From: Clostridia bacterium | GTDB taxonomy: Bacteria; Bacillota; Clostridia; Lachnospirales; Cellulosilyticaceae | NCBI GenBank assembly: GCA_029239755.1 | Contig: JARBUI010000005.1 | Coordinates: 115,591-179,590, forward strand | DNA: 64,000 bases | Direction: 5' to 3' | Shown: positions 42,705 to 51,812 of the stretch, piece after piece | Layout of the letters: each line of letters opens with the position of its first letter | Numbering within the stretch: position 1 is the first letter of the stretch | Made by a program: the position numbers and the translations under genes | The notes under the pieces: generated by a model | The model's input: the letters and a program-made list of their open reading frames with translations, nothing else | The model's database searches: none | Told to the model about the DNA's origin: nothing

Positions 42705-45128
42705 CTATAAGACAAAAGGCGTAGAAAGCAGCCTGCTTAGGGCTCTTGTATCAAATATGCCGTATCCCTGACTTTGGTTAGGATACTCGACATTTTCAAA
42801 TTGCTCAGTTTGTCTAAGTATAATGCCATTCATAATTAAAGTGTTAGGCAGCGGAATCACGCCTTCTTCAATAAATTTACTATATAAAACTGCTATAACT
42901 CCGAGCATAATACTAGAAGCAACTAATGTGCTTGTTACCCCTACTAGTTCTCCCTGACTGCAAACAGCTAGAATATCACTTGCATGGGTTATAAAAAGAG
43001 GTTTCACCCTATCATCCCATGTATAGCCTCTGCCAGAGGTTTTCAGCACAACCATACTATCTTTGTTATACCCCCCCACACTCATAAGAGGCACCGTAGT
43101 AGCTGTCGACCCTGCTGTTATAAATGGATTCGATGGCCTAAGGGTTGTATAAGGATTAAGTTCTTGCTGTGCTAGCCAAATATCTATTTGGCTTAAAATG
43201 TTAGCCTCAGACCTAAGCTCTATTCTCCAGCCCCCAACTGCTGGACTCTCTAGTCTAAAAAGTATCCTTCTCGCACCATTAGCATAGTCAAGGACTTCTC
43301 CGCTTGAATAAATAGTTGACTGCTCATCTATCCGCACGATATTCGCTGCCTTTAGACTAACTGGTTCAATCCCTATGCCTTCAGGGGTATAAAGTAATAC
43401 TGAGGCAAGTGTAACAAACTTATAATAGAGAACACCCACTATATTTTGACTTTCTTTCTCTACTCTTAAGTTAACGATTTTTAAAGTTTCCTCAGGCCCA
43501 TTAAATGTTTGATGATGCATCTTATCTGCTTCTTCTCCAGTAGGTGTGATTATCGTTACAGAAGATCTTTGTGACATAAAACCTAGTAGTTGATTGAGTA
43601 TATAGGATCCATCATGGGGATCAATATTGGTATTAAACGGAATACATAACGTAAGAGGCCTTCCTTGCTCTCGTGCAAAATCCATAAGTTTTATGGCACC
43701 AATTAGTACATCAGGTATAAGTGCTCCGTGCTCACTGGGTATTCCGCCGAATATGCTTTGCATACCCTCTGGCGCCCTGTTAATATTGGCAACTAAGAAT
43801 TCCGCTTCTGTCGCCACACCTCTATAATCTCCGTTTGAACTCTCTCCGCCTGCAATGCTGAGCATCATTGTCCCTGTACTATCCCCACTTGGAACCTCAA
43901 TCATTTGAATGCTGTCGTCTCCAGCAAGCACCTGATTAATCTGCTCTTTAAAATAGTTCTGTCCACTGTCTGCTTGCGTCTGCTCCCATATATAGGCTAT
44001 TCGGCTGGTCCCATCTCTATTTCTCAGCACATTACTTGTATAATCTACTCCATCCACTACGATTACACCTATATAAGCTCCTCTTCCTCTGTATTGCAGG
44101 GTCTCTGGTATAATACTATAGGGAATAGGTCTATCTACACCATTTTTACTGCAAAAGCTATAACTCGCAATAGGCATTTGATATTGAGGAACTACCTGAT
44201 TTCTAAGTGTTTCACTTAATGCATCAAACGCGCTTTTCTTAGCATACAGCATACTGTAGTCTCCAAAAACTGGAATAGCTTCTAGTCCCAAGGACTCATA
44301 GTATTCAGGACTTTGATAATTCCCTGTATCAAGCAGAACATATATGTCTTGGTTAGGATCTATACTTTGATAAAAAACATCATTATACAAAGATCCATTT
44401 TGTCTAGAATACCTATACATCTCTTTAGAACTTTTGTTTTTTAGGTCTTTATTTAAAAAAGGAGCAGCTCTCTTTATTGCCTGATCTATAGTATCTTCAA
44501 GAAAAACGGTTCGTTCAACATAAGACTCGTAGGGGCTCTGTGAGGCCTTATAATATTTATGGACATCTGTCTGAGCAGCTTTTGCAATAAGTACTCCGTT
44601 TATATCCTTTAAGAAATGATTAACAATTTTATAAGTTAATGCTCTATATCTGAAGGTTTTGTTAGGAACATATATATTAGAGTAAATAGTAATAGGTTTA
44701 TTAAGTTCCTTTGATAGATTGCATAAGAAGTCAATACATTTAATATAGTCTGAAGCCTTTATTTGATTATTTTCGCTGAAGCAGTTAATCCACTTATCCC
44801 TTTTAGCCCTGTGCTTTATCGGGGCTTGTGTGAAGCTGCCTGTATTCATATTGTAATAAACATCTATCCGTTCATTTGGCTGTTTTGTTCCAATCAAAGC
44901 TATAATCATATCCTGATGATCTATAACTATTCTATCTAAAGACTCATTTTGCCCACACAACTCAATAGCAAAATTAGGTTCTATGTAGGTTGTCATTTCT
45001 TTAAGCCATGGTAAATATTTTTCTCCTATATCCAAAATCGCATAGTTTCTGCTAAGTTGTACGATGTGGTTTGTATACTGTCCTAAATAGCCGCACACTT
45101 TTTCATCATGCTCCACAATGACTTTCAT
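42705..45128 (-). CDS. Long Csp-family pseudoprotease
   Basis: 807 residues. The C-terminal ~460 residues align with Csp subtilases, but the catalytic sites are Asp to Val358, His to Thr418, oxyanion Asn to Glu532 and Ser to Leu735, so it cannot be a protease. The jelly-roll region (about 545-660) is kept. Residues 1-57 look like a first prodomain; 127-195 like the Ile-Asp-Phe-Leu...Pro-Ile-Thr-Ile...Gly-Val-Leu-Ile core of a subtilase with its catalytic parts gone; 250-320 like a second prodomain. By analogy with CspC/CspA of Clostridioides difficile it may sense a germinant or regulate an active Csp. Starts 13 bases after the active csp at 45142; GGGGAGG site. Confidence 0.88.
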   Translation of the reverse strand: MKVIVEHDEKVCGYLGQYTNHIVQLSRNYAILDIGEKYLPWLKEMTTYIEPNFAIELCGQNESLDRIVIDHQDMIIALIGTKQPNERIDVYYNMNTGSFTQAPIKHRAKRDKWINCFSENNQIKASDYIKCIDFLCNLSKELNKPITIYSNIYVPNKTFRYRALTYKIVNHFLKDINGVLIAKAAQTDVHKYYKASQSPYESYVERTVFLEDTIDQAIKRAAPFLNKDLKNKSSKEMYRYSRQNGSLYNDVFYQSIDPNQDIYVLLDTGNYQSPEYYESLGLEAIPVFGDYSMLYAKKSAFDALSETLRNQVVPQYQMPIASYSFCSKNGVDRPIPYSIIPETLQYRGRGAYIGVIVVDGVDYTSNVLRNRDGTSRIAYIWEQTQADSGQNYFKEQINQVLAGDDSIQMIEVPSGDSTGTMMLSIAGGESSNGDYRGVATEAEFLVANINRAPEGMQSIFGGIPSEHGALIPDVLIGAIKLMDFAREQGRPLTLCIPFNTNIDPHDGSYILNQLLGFMSQRSSVTIITPTGEEADKMHHQTFNGPEETLKIVNLRVEKESQNIVGVLYYKFVTLASVLLYTPEGIGIEPVSLKAANIVRIDEQSTIYSSGEVLDYANGARRILFRLESPAVGGWRIELRSEANILSQIDIWLAQQELNPYTTLRPSNPFITAGSTATTVPLMSVGGYNKDSMVVLKTSGRGYTWDDRVKPLFITHASDILAVCSQGELVGVTSTLVASSIMLGVIAVLYSKFIEEGVIPLPNTLIMNGIILRQTEQFENVEYPNQSQGYGIFDTRALSRLLSTPFVL

Positions 45129-45141
45129 AGCTGCCTCCCCG

Positions 45142-46836
45142 TTATATCATCCCTATACTGTTCCGAAGATCTAATCTGCCATACCCCTCAATAGCATTGG
45201 GATAGTCTATTCCCCTTCTTCTTTCTGCCCCTCTTATGAGAATTCCGCGAGCAATACGTGTATTCATTTCTTCTAAATTCCCCTGTATCACTGCCCACTG
45301 CATAAGAAGTACCGCGGCAGATGCTGTTATTGCTGCTGCTGTACTTGTTCCCACATAAGTCGTATAGCCTCCTCCTGGCTGCGGTCCAGTGACATTAACC
45401 CCTGGAGCAATAAGATCTGGTTTTATCTTATTATCCGCTGTCGGTCCACGCCCAGAACCTACATAAATACTCTGATCAACATAGTTATAGGCGCCTACCG
45501 TAATCAAATACTCCGAGCTTGAGGGTATACAAATAGTAACTAGGGTATCAGCAGTTAAAAATCTTGTATCAGCTATCATAAAATCATTCCTTTGAAGCCA
45601 TACATTGTACCTGCCGTTTACAATTTCTTCTCCATAAACAGTAATCGTCCAGATCCCAGGCGTGGGATTTTGAAATCTTACAATAATATTTTCTGCCCCC
45701 GTCTGTATATCCGGATAATTATAGGTAACTATAATAAGTGATTGTTCAAGCCCCAGAGAATACGCAGTCGTTTCATTAGCAATAACTGGAACCTTATTAA
45801 TCACTTGCCCGATAGGACTCCTTATAGATACAGACAGTTTATCTGAAATACTTGCCCAAATATTCACAATATAACCCCGTAGTTCTTCTGGGGATACATT
45901 GATTTCAATATCTTGTTTTTGCCCCCTTGTTACAAGTCCGCTGAAATGATGACCGCTGTTTGCTTCGTTGCCAGCCGCAACTACTATAATAAGATTTGGG
46001 AAAGTTGTCAGTGAATTCAAGTATCTTTCTACGATAGTGCTTCCACTATGTGCTCCGTCATTATTTCCTATTCCTATACAAATAACAAGAGGCCTTTGAA
46101 ATTCTACTGCAGCTTGCAGCAGATAATTAATACCTGCTAAAAAATCATTATCTTGATAGGCTATATCACTGTCTTTAATCAGATAATACTGTTTTAAATA
46201 AACCTGCGCCTGCCTCAATTTAACCATAACAATTGCGGCATCTGGCGCTCCCCCTATGTATTCATCTGTTTCGGTTTTATCATCCCCTGCCGCCACCCCA
46301 GCTAAAAATGTCCCATGCCCTATCTCATCCCTCGTAGGTACAATCTCATAAGGGTCATCTGACTGAAGTGCTCTGTTGATCTCAGCCTCATTAAACTCAG
46401 CCCCATAGCCAAGCTCCGCTGGTACATTGCCTGTTAAGGTTTGATCCCATATTTTTAGTATTCTAGTCGTATTATCAGGATTTTTAAAAAGTTTATTCGT
46501 ATAGTCAATGCCCGTGTCGACAAAACCAATAATAATACCCTGTCCCGTGAGCGGTCCAAAAGGATAGTTATGAAGTGCCAGTATATTTGATTCAATAAGA
46601 GCTTCTCTTGCATAAAGTCCATATAAAGTTGGGATTCTTAAAAAATTAGTTTCACTGCTTAGCCTCCGTATTTCGCTTTCAGCTCCTGCTGGCACTTCTA
46701 CGTTCACAATCTGATCCGCTAGATTTCTAAACAGCAGCCTAGGATAGGCCGCTCTTAGATTTTCTATAGGCTCTACAGTCTGTAATAAATATTCTCTAAA
46801 TACTATTTCATTGTTTTGCCTTAATGGGAATCTCAT
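45142..46836 (-). CDS. Csp-family germination subtilase, catalytic triad intact
   Basis: 564 residues. Prodomain about 15-75; Asp107 (Phe-Val-Asp-Thr-Gly), His174 (Gly-His-Gly-Thr-Phe), Asn290 (Ala-Ala-Gly-Asn-Glu) and Ser498 (Gly-Thr-Ser-Thr-Ala-Ala) are intact, jelly-roll insert about 305-415. Very similar to the gene at 51813 along its full length (identical Asn-Ile-Leu, Phe-Val-Asp-Thr-Gly-Ile-Asp-Tyr-Thr-Asn and Glu-Ile-Val-Pro-Thr-Arg-Asp-Glu blocks). A leader with a sporulation-type promoter and a hairpin, duplicated from the other copy, lies just upstream. Confidence 0.92.
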   Translation of the reverse strand: MRFPLRQNNEIVFREYLLQTVEPIENLRAAYPRLLFRNLADQIVNVEVPAGAESEIRRLSSETNFLRIPTLYGLYAREALIESNILALHNYPFGPLTGQGIIIGFVDTGIDYTNKLFKNPDNTTRILKIWDQTLTGNVPAELGYGAEFNEAEINRALQSDDPYEIVPTRDEIGHGTFLAGVAAGDDKTETDEYIGGAPDAAIVMVKLRQAQVYLKQYYLIKDSDIAYQDNDFLAGINYLLQAAVEFQRPLVICIGIGNNDGAHSGSTIVERYLNSLTTFPNLIIVVAAGNEANSGHHFSGLVTRGQKQDIEINVSPEELRGYIVNIWASISDKLSVSIRSPIGQVINKVPVIANETTAYSLGLEQSLIIVTYNYPDIQTGAENIIVRFQNPTPGIWTITVYGEEIVNGRYNVWLQRNDFMIADTRFLTADTLVTICIPSSSEYLITVGAYNYVDQSIYVGSGRGPTADNKIKPDLIAPGVNVTGPQPGGGYTTYVGTSTAAAITASAAVLLMQWAVIQGNLEEMNTRIARGILIRGAERRRGIDYPNAIEGYGRLDLRNSIGMI

Positions 46837-46860
46837 AGGCCACCTCTTAAAATAATCAAA

Positions 46861-46891
46861 TGCTCAAAATCTTTTGCTTAGACTTTGAGCA
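46861..46891 (-). promoter_or_regulatory. Leader hairpin before the csp gene at 45142 (copy 2)
   Basis: Stem TGCTCAAA/TTTGAGCA with extra pairs (GTCT with AGAT, one G-U), about 31 bases in all, 25 bases before the start codon and just downstream of the predicted transcription start. The T tract after it is weak. The same element lies before the csp at 51813. Confidence 0.7.
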
Positions 46892-46908
46892 CTCATCCTT
46901 CTCTATCA

Positions 46909-46938
46909 TGTTTATGCGAGAGAGTTTTTAATTATTAA
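46909..46938 (-). promoter_or_regulatory. Sporulation-type promoter of the second csp cassette (copy 2)
   Basis: Minus strand: TTAATA (46933-46938), 16-base spacer, CATAAACA (46909-46916). The -10 is like the forespore sigma-G/sigma-F consensus CATAMTA. The same two elements with the same 16-base spacing, but a different spacer sequence, occur before the csp at 51813, which supports function. Confidence 0.6.
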
Positions 46939-46946
46939 TGTTTAGC

Positions 46947-49364
46947 TTATAAAATAAAAGGAGCAGCTAAAAGAGTATTCAGTGTCTGCATATAAAATAT
47001 GCCATACCCTTGACTTTGATTAGGATACTCTACACCGTCAAGCTGCCTGACTATACTCAGGATAATACTATTCATAACTAATGTATTAGGAAATGGAGAA
47101 ACTTTTTCTTCCACAAACTTGCTATACAGCGTAGCCACCGCCCCTGCCATAATGCTTACTGCCGGCAAGGTCCCTGTTACACTGCTCCATTGTTCATGCC
47201 CACAGGGGGCTATAATATTTTTCGCATGAGTTATAAAAAGGGGCTTTACTCTGTTATCCCAGCTATAACCTCTTCCTGAACTTCTAAGAACCGTCATACT
47301 GTCTTTGTCGTATCCACCTACCGCCATTACATTATACGTATCTGCTGTAGAACCCATCGTCATAAAAGCACTGGCTGGACTAAGCACAATATATTCATTA
47401 AGTTCTTGCTGTGAAATCCAAATATCTATTTGACTTTGTTGTTCTGTATCTGATGTAATTTCAATTCTCCATCCGCCGACTTGCGGATTATCCATTCTAA
47501 ATAATATCCTGACTGCACCGTTTACAAAACTGATTTTATATCCAATGGAATAGATGGTTGCTTCCTTTAAACGTATAACTCCTTCTGCTTTTAAATTAAT
47601 AGGCTCAGTCGCTACGCCGGGCGGAGGGTATAAAAGAGCTGCAAAAATATTAGTAAACCTCTGATAAATAACTCCTACTACGTTTTGATTTTCTTTTTGT
47701 ACCCTCATATTAACGCTAATTGAAGTAGACTGTTTACCTTCTAATCCAAAATGATGCATCTTGTCTGCCTCTTCTCCTGCCGGTACAATAATCGTACGGT
47801 AATCCATCTGTGCCATTAATCCCAGCATCTCATACAGAATCAGCGAACCATCATGTGGGTCGATGTTTGTGTTAAACGGTATGCATAATACAAGCGGTTT
47901 TCCCTGTTCTTTAGCAAAGTTCATAAGCTTTATTATGCCAACCATGACATCTGGCATAGTAACGGCTTCTTCATTTGGTACTCCTCCATAGATCCTCTGA
48001 AGCGTTTTGGAAGCTGTATTTACCTTCGCAACAATGAATTCCGCTTCTGTTGCAACGCCCTTATAATGAGGTTCCTCGCTCATTCCTCCTGCGATGCCAA
48101 GCATTGCAGTACTGATGCTGTCACCCTTTGGAAGCTTAATCACTTCCCCTGGGGCGCTGCTAGCTAAAGCCTTATCTATTTGTTCTTTTAAGTACTCTAC
48201 TCCCTCACCTGCCCTTATTTGATCCCAGATGTAGGCTATTCTGCTCTCTCCCCTTTTGGTACATAGAGCTTTACACCTATAGTCCACATCATCTGCTGTT
48301 ACCAGCCCAATATAAACTCCTTTTCCTTTATATTTCAGATCTTCCGTGGTAAGGCTATAGGAAAAGTCTAAATTTACATTTGTTTTATTGCAATAGTCAT
48401 GGGTTAAGATAGGAATATAATAAGTGTAAAAAACTTCCGGTTTAAGCACTTGGCTCAGGGAATCAAAAAGACTTTTTTTACCATATAGCATGCCATAATC
48501 CCCTATTAGAGGAATATGTTTAAGCCCTAATGCCTGATAATATTCTGGCTCATGAAAATTACCTAGATTAAGAGGTACATAAATTTCTTCATCCAGATCT
48601 ATAGCCTTATAAAAAACATCATCATATAAAGTGCCGTCCTGCCTATGACCTTTATACATATGTTTAAACCGTAAATGATCTTGTGAAGTATATAAAAAAG
48701 GAATAGCCTTCATAAGTGCATTATTTAAAGTGTCCTCAAGATAAATAATGTGATCTAAATAAAACTCATATCTTCTTTGAGAAGCTGTATAATATTTATG
48801 AATGTCCTCTTTAACTGCTTTAGTAATGAGAACACCATTTATATCTCCTAAATAGGCATTAATGATCTTATAGGCTAAAGCCCTATATCTATACATTTCA
48901 TCTGGTACATAGATATTCGCATAAATAACCATAGGCCTATGCTGCGCTTTAGAGATATCTCGTAAATAGCGAATACATCTGATATAGTCAATCACCTCTA
49001 TTGTATGATGAGGGCTATAACAATGGATCCACTGACAGTTTGAGGTGTTTTTTACTGTATCAGGCTGTTCCAAAGTATGGGTTTTCAAATTATAACGAGC
49101 ATCTATTTGATGATTTATATCCTTTAATCCTATGGTCACTAAAAGCATATCATGATTTTTAAGAAGCGGCTCACTTATAGATTCTTCTTTATGGAGCATG
49201 ATTGTAAAATTAGGTTCTATGCAATGTGCAATCTGCTCTAACCATGGTAAATGTTTTTCCTCTATATCTAAGAATTTATAGTTTGAATGCAGGTTTTCTA
49301 TACTCGTAGTGTATTGTACTAAGTAGCCCCCTTCTTTTTTATCATGCTCAATTATGACTCTCAT
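46947..49364 (-). CDS. Long Csp-family pseudoprotease
   Basis: 805 residues, paralogous end to end to the proteins at 42705 and 49394. Catalytic positions: Asp to Ala357, His to Ile417, Asn to Glu531, Ser to Leu733. Domain order: first prodomain-like part (1-57), worn-down subtilase core (about 127-195, with Gly-Asp-Ile-Asn-Gly-Val-Leu-Ile), second prodomain (about 250-320), degenerate subtilase with jelly-roll (340-800). The conserved Gly-Glu-Glu-Ala-Asp-Lys-Met-His-His motif at the oxyanion loop is shared by all three. Likely a regulatory or sensory partner. Starts 29 bases after the previous pseudoprotease. Confidence 0.88.
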   Translation of the reverse strand: MRVIIEHDKKEGGYLVQYTTSIENLHSNYKFLDIEEKHLPWLEQIAHCIEPNFTIMLHKEESISEPLLKNHDMLLVTIGLKDINHQIDARYNLKTHTLEQPDTVKNTSNCQWIHCYSPHHTIEVIDYIRCIRYLRDISKAQHRPMVIYANIYVPDEMYRYRALAYKIINAYLGDINGVLITKAVKEDIHKYYTASQRRYEFYLDHIIYLEDTLNNALMKAIPFLYTSQDHLRFKHMYKGHRQDGTLYDDVFYKAIDLDEEIYVPLNLGNFHEPEYYQALGLKHIPLIGDYGMLYGKKSLFDSLSQVLKPEVFYTYYIPILTHDYCNKTNVNLDFSYSLTTEDLKYKGKGVYIGLVTADDVDYRCKALCTKRGESRIAYIWDQIRAGEGVEYLKEQIDKALASSAPGEVIKLPKGDSISTAMLGIAGGMSEEPHYKGVATEAEFIVAKVNTASKTLQRIYGGVPNEEAVTMPDVMVGIIKLMNFAKEQGKPLVLCIPFNTNIDPHDGSLILYEMLGLMAQMDYRTIIVPAGEEADKMHHFGLEGKQSTSISVNMRVQKENQNVVGVIYQRFTNIFAALLYPPPGVATEPINLKAEGVIRLKEATIYSIGYKISFVNGAVRILFRMDNPQVGGWRIEITSDTEQQSQIDIWISQQELNEYIVLSPASAFMTMGSTADTYNVMAVGGYDKDSMTVLRSSGRGYSWDNRVKPLFITHAKNIIAPCGHEQWSSVTGTLPAVSIMAGAVATLYSKFVEEKVSPFPNTLVMNSIILSIVRQLDGVEYPNQSQGYGIFYMQTLNTLLAAPFIL

Positions 49365-49393
49365 CGCTGCCTCCTTTCTATATCCTGTTGTGC

Positions 49394-51742
49394 TTATTCA
49401 AGCGACTGAACATCAAATATACCATACCCCTGACTAGGATTAGGGTAAGCTATTTCTTCTTGTTGTCTCACAGCACTTAGTACAATGCTGTTCATAACTA
49501 AAGTATTGGGCAGCGAAGCCATCTTTTCTGCAATAAACTTACTGTAATAGTCAGCTACAGCTCCTAGCATAATACTTGCAGCCGGCAAGGTCCCTGTTAC
49601 ATTTACCCATTTTCCCTGTATGCATGAAGCTGTAATATTTCTGCCATTTGTTACAAAAAGCGGAGTGACTCTGCCGTCTCTTGTATATCCTCTCCCTGAG
49701 CTTCTAAGTACTACCATTGCATTTTTGTCATATCCGCCTACGCTCATTACATTATTTATGCAAGCTGAGGATCCTATAGTTGTGGCAGTATTAGACGGCG
49801 TAAGTGTGATATACTCATTAAGCTGCTGCTGAGAAATCCATAGATCTATTCGGCTTTTTATATTTGTTTGTAATGTTCCACGTATCCTCCATCTTCCTCT
49901 TCTTGGATTATCTATTCTAAAATGTATCTTATTGGATCCATTTAAGAAATCAATTTGCAGTCCATTTGAATAGACAGTACTCTCATTTATACGTGTAACC
50001 CCTTTTCTCTTTAAATTAACAGGTTCAGCGGTTATAGGTGAAGGCGCATACAACTCAGCAGTTAGAATAGCTGAAGATCTTTCATAAAAAATACCTACTA
50101 CATTTTGGTTCTCTTTCTCTATATTCAGATCGATAGACTCTAGTACTTCTTGTATCTCTTCAAATTCATAATGATGCCTCTTGTCTGCTTCTTCTCCTGT
50201 TGGTATGATGAGTGTAAGAGCAGCAGTACGGGCTATTTCACCTAATATCTCCTCAATGACCAGTGATCCGTCGTGTGCACTGATATTGCCATTAAAGGGC
50301 ATACATATTGCAAGAGGCTTCCCTTGCTCTGTAGCAAAATCTATAAGCTTTTTAATTCCTACCATCGCATCTGGCAGAGTAATACCATATTTGTTAGGTA
50401 TTCCTCCGTAAATTCTTTGAATCTCATCCGATGCTGGATTGATTTTGGCAACTACAAATTCCGCTTTAGGCGCAATTCCTCTGTAGCTAACCTCTTTACT
50501 GCTGCCCCCTGCAATACTCAGCATCATAGTACTCATGCTTTCCCCCTCCGGAAGCGGGATGATACTACTTGGGTTGTCATTTTCTAAGGCTCCATTTATT
50601 TGATCTTTAAAATAGTACTCCCCCTCATCAGCCTTAGATTGTCGCCAAATACAAGCTATCCGACTTTCTCCTTCCGGTGTCCTAAGGACTTCGCTTGAAT
50701 AATCCACATCATCTACTGTTATAATGCCTATATAGACACCTTCACCCTTATATTTTAAGTCTTTGTTAACGAGATCATAAGAAACAGGTTGATTCGTCTG
50801 ACTCATATTGCACGATATATGGGTTAAAATTTGTAAAGGATAGTCTACTCCTACCTCTGGCCTAAGCTCACTGCTTAGAGCATCAAATTGAGACTTTTTT
50901 CCATGCAGCATACTGTAATTGCCAATTAACCGAATAGCTCTAAAGCCCATAGCTTCATAATACTCAGGCGGCTTCAGATTTGAGTATCGTATAACCGTAT
51001 AAATGTCCTCTTCAGGACTTATAGCTCTGTAGAAAACATCATCATATAGAGGTTCATTTTGCCTGCAAGATAAAAAGGTAACGGCATCTTGAATCACATC
51101 ATTAATACTTTCCGTAAAATAAATAGTACGGTTCACATAAACTTCAAAACTTTTTTGTGAGGTGTGATAATATTTACTAATATCTTCTTTAACCGTTCTA
51201 ATCATAAGCAGCCCATTTACTGCCTTTAAGCAGCTATTTATAATTTTGCAAGTTAATGTTCTATATCTATAAATTTCATTGGGCACATACAGATTTGCAT
51301 AGATAATGATAGGTTTATGATACTCCCTTGCAAGATTAGTTAAATAACGAATACATTCAATATAGTGAGTAGCATTTATTTGATTATCTTCACTATAACA
51401 ACTTATATACTCGCACGCTGTATGTACTCTTTCCTTTAGAGCTTTTACTGCACTATGCGTCTTCATATTATAATAAATATCAATTAGGGGACTCGCTTGT
51501 TTTTTTCCAATGGAAGCTAGTATGATAGGCTGAGCCTGTACAAGAGACTCATTTATACTTTGTTCCTCCCTTAACTCAAGTATAAAATCAGGTTCTGTAC
51601 ACTTAACGATTTCCTCTAGCCATGGTAAGTATTTTTCTTCAATATCCAGCACTTTATAATGATCACTAAGGCTTACTATGTGATTTGTATACTGCGCCAA
51701 GTATTGACTGGCTTTATCATCATGCTCTACAATCGCTTTCAT
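49394..51742 (-). CDS. Long Csp-family pseudoprotease
   Basis: 782 residues. Catalytic positions: Asp to Val343, His to Met403, Asn to Glu517, Ser to Leu719. Same four-part layout as its two relatives; the link between the subtilase remnant and the second prodomain is 15-20 residues shorter. It ends at Gln-Ser-Leu-Glu, without the Leu-Leu-Ala/Ser-Thr-Pro-Phe tail of the other two, which accounts for part of the shorter length. Good AAGGAGG site. Directly downstream of the active csp at 51813 (70-base gap). Confidence 0.88.
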   Translation of the reverse strand: MKAIVEHDDKASQYLAQYTNHIVSLSDHYKVLDIEEKYLPWLEEIVKCTEPDFILELREEQSINESLVQAQPIILASIGKKQASPLIDIYYNMKTHSAVKALKERVHTACEYISCYSEDNQINATHYIECIRYLTNLAREYHKPIIIYANLYVPNEIYRYRTLTCKIINSCLKAVNGLLMIRTVKEDISKYYHTSQKSFEVYVNRTIYFTESINDVIQDAVTFLSCRQNEPLYDDVFYRAISPEEDIYTVIRYSNLKPPEYYEAMGFRAIRLIGNYSMLHGKKSQFDALSSELRPEVGVDYPLQILTHISCNMSQTNQPVSYDLVNKDLKYKGEGVYIGIITVDDVDYSSEVLRTPEGESRIACIWRQSKADEGEYYFKDQINGALENDNPSSIIPLPEGESMSTMMLSIAGGSSKEVSYRGIAPKAEFVVAKINPASDEIQRIYGGIPNKYGITLPDAMVGIKKLIDFATEQGKPLAICMPFNGNISAHDGSLVIEEILGEIARTAALTLIIPTGEEADKRHHYEFEEIQEVLESIDLNIEKENQNVVGIFYERSSAILTAELYAPSPITAEPVNLKRKGVTRINESTVYSNGLQIDFLNGSNKIHFRIDNPRRGRWRIRGTLQTNIKSRIDLWISQQQLNEYITLTPSNTATTIGSSACINNVMSVGGYDKNAMVVLRSSGRGYTRDGRVTPLFVTNGRNITASCIQGKWVNVTGTLPAASIMLGAVADYYSKFIAEKMASLPNTLVMNSIVLSAVRQQEEIAYPNPSQGYGIFDVQSLE

Positions 51743-51812
51743 ATGATCCTCCTTGCTCTATCTAAATACAGCCTATGATACGGCTTCCCTCGCTCTCTAA
51801 TCTTGCTGTACA

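Noticed and set aside
42705..45128. Catalytic Ser replaced by Thr in the long Csp proteins
   Set aside because: A first alignment by hydrophobic spacing gave Thr, but aligning the conserved Gly-Thr and the later Gly of the helix puts Leu at the nucleophile position in all three.
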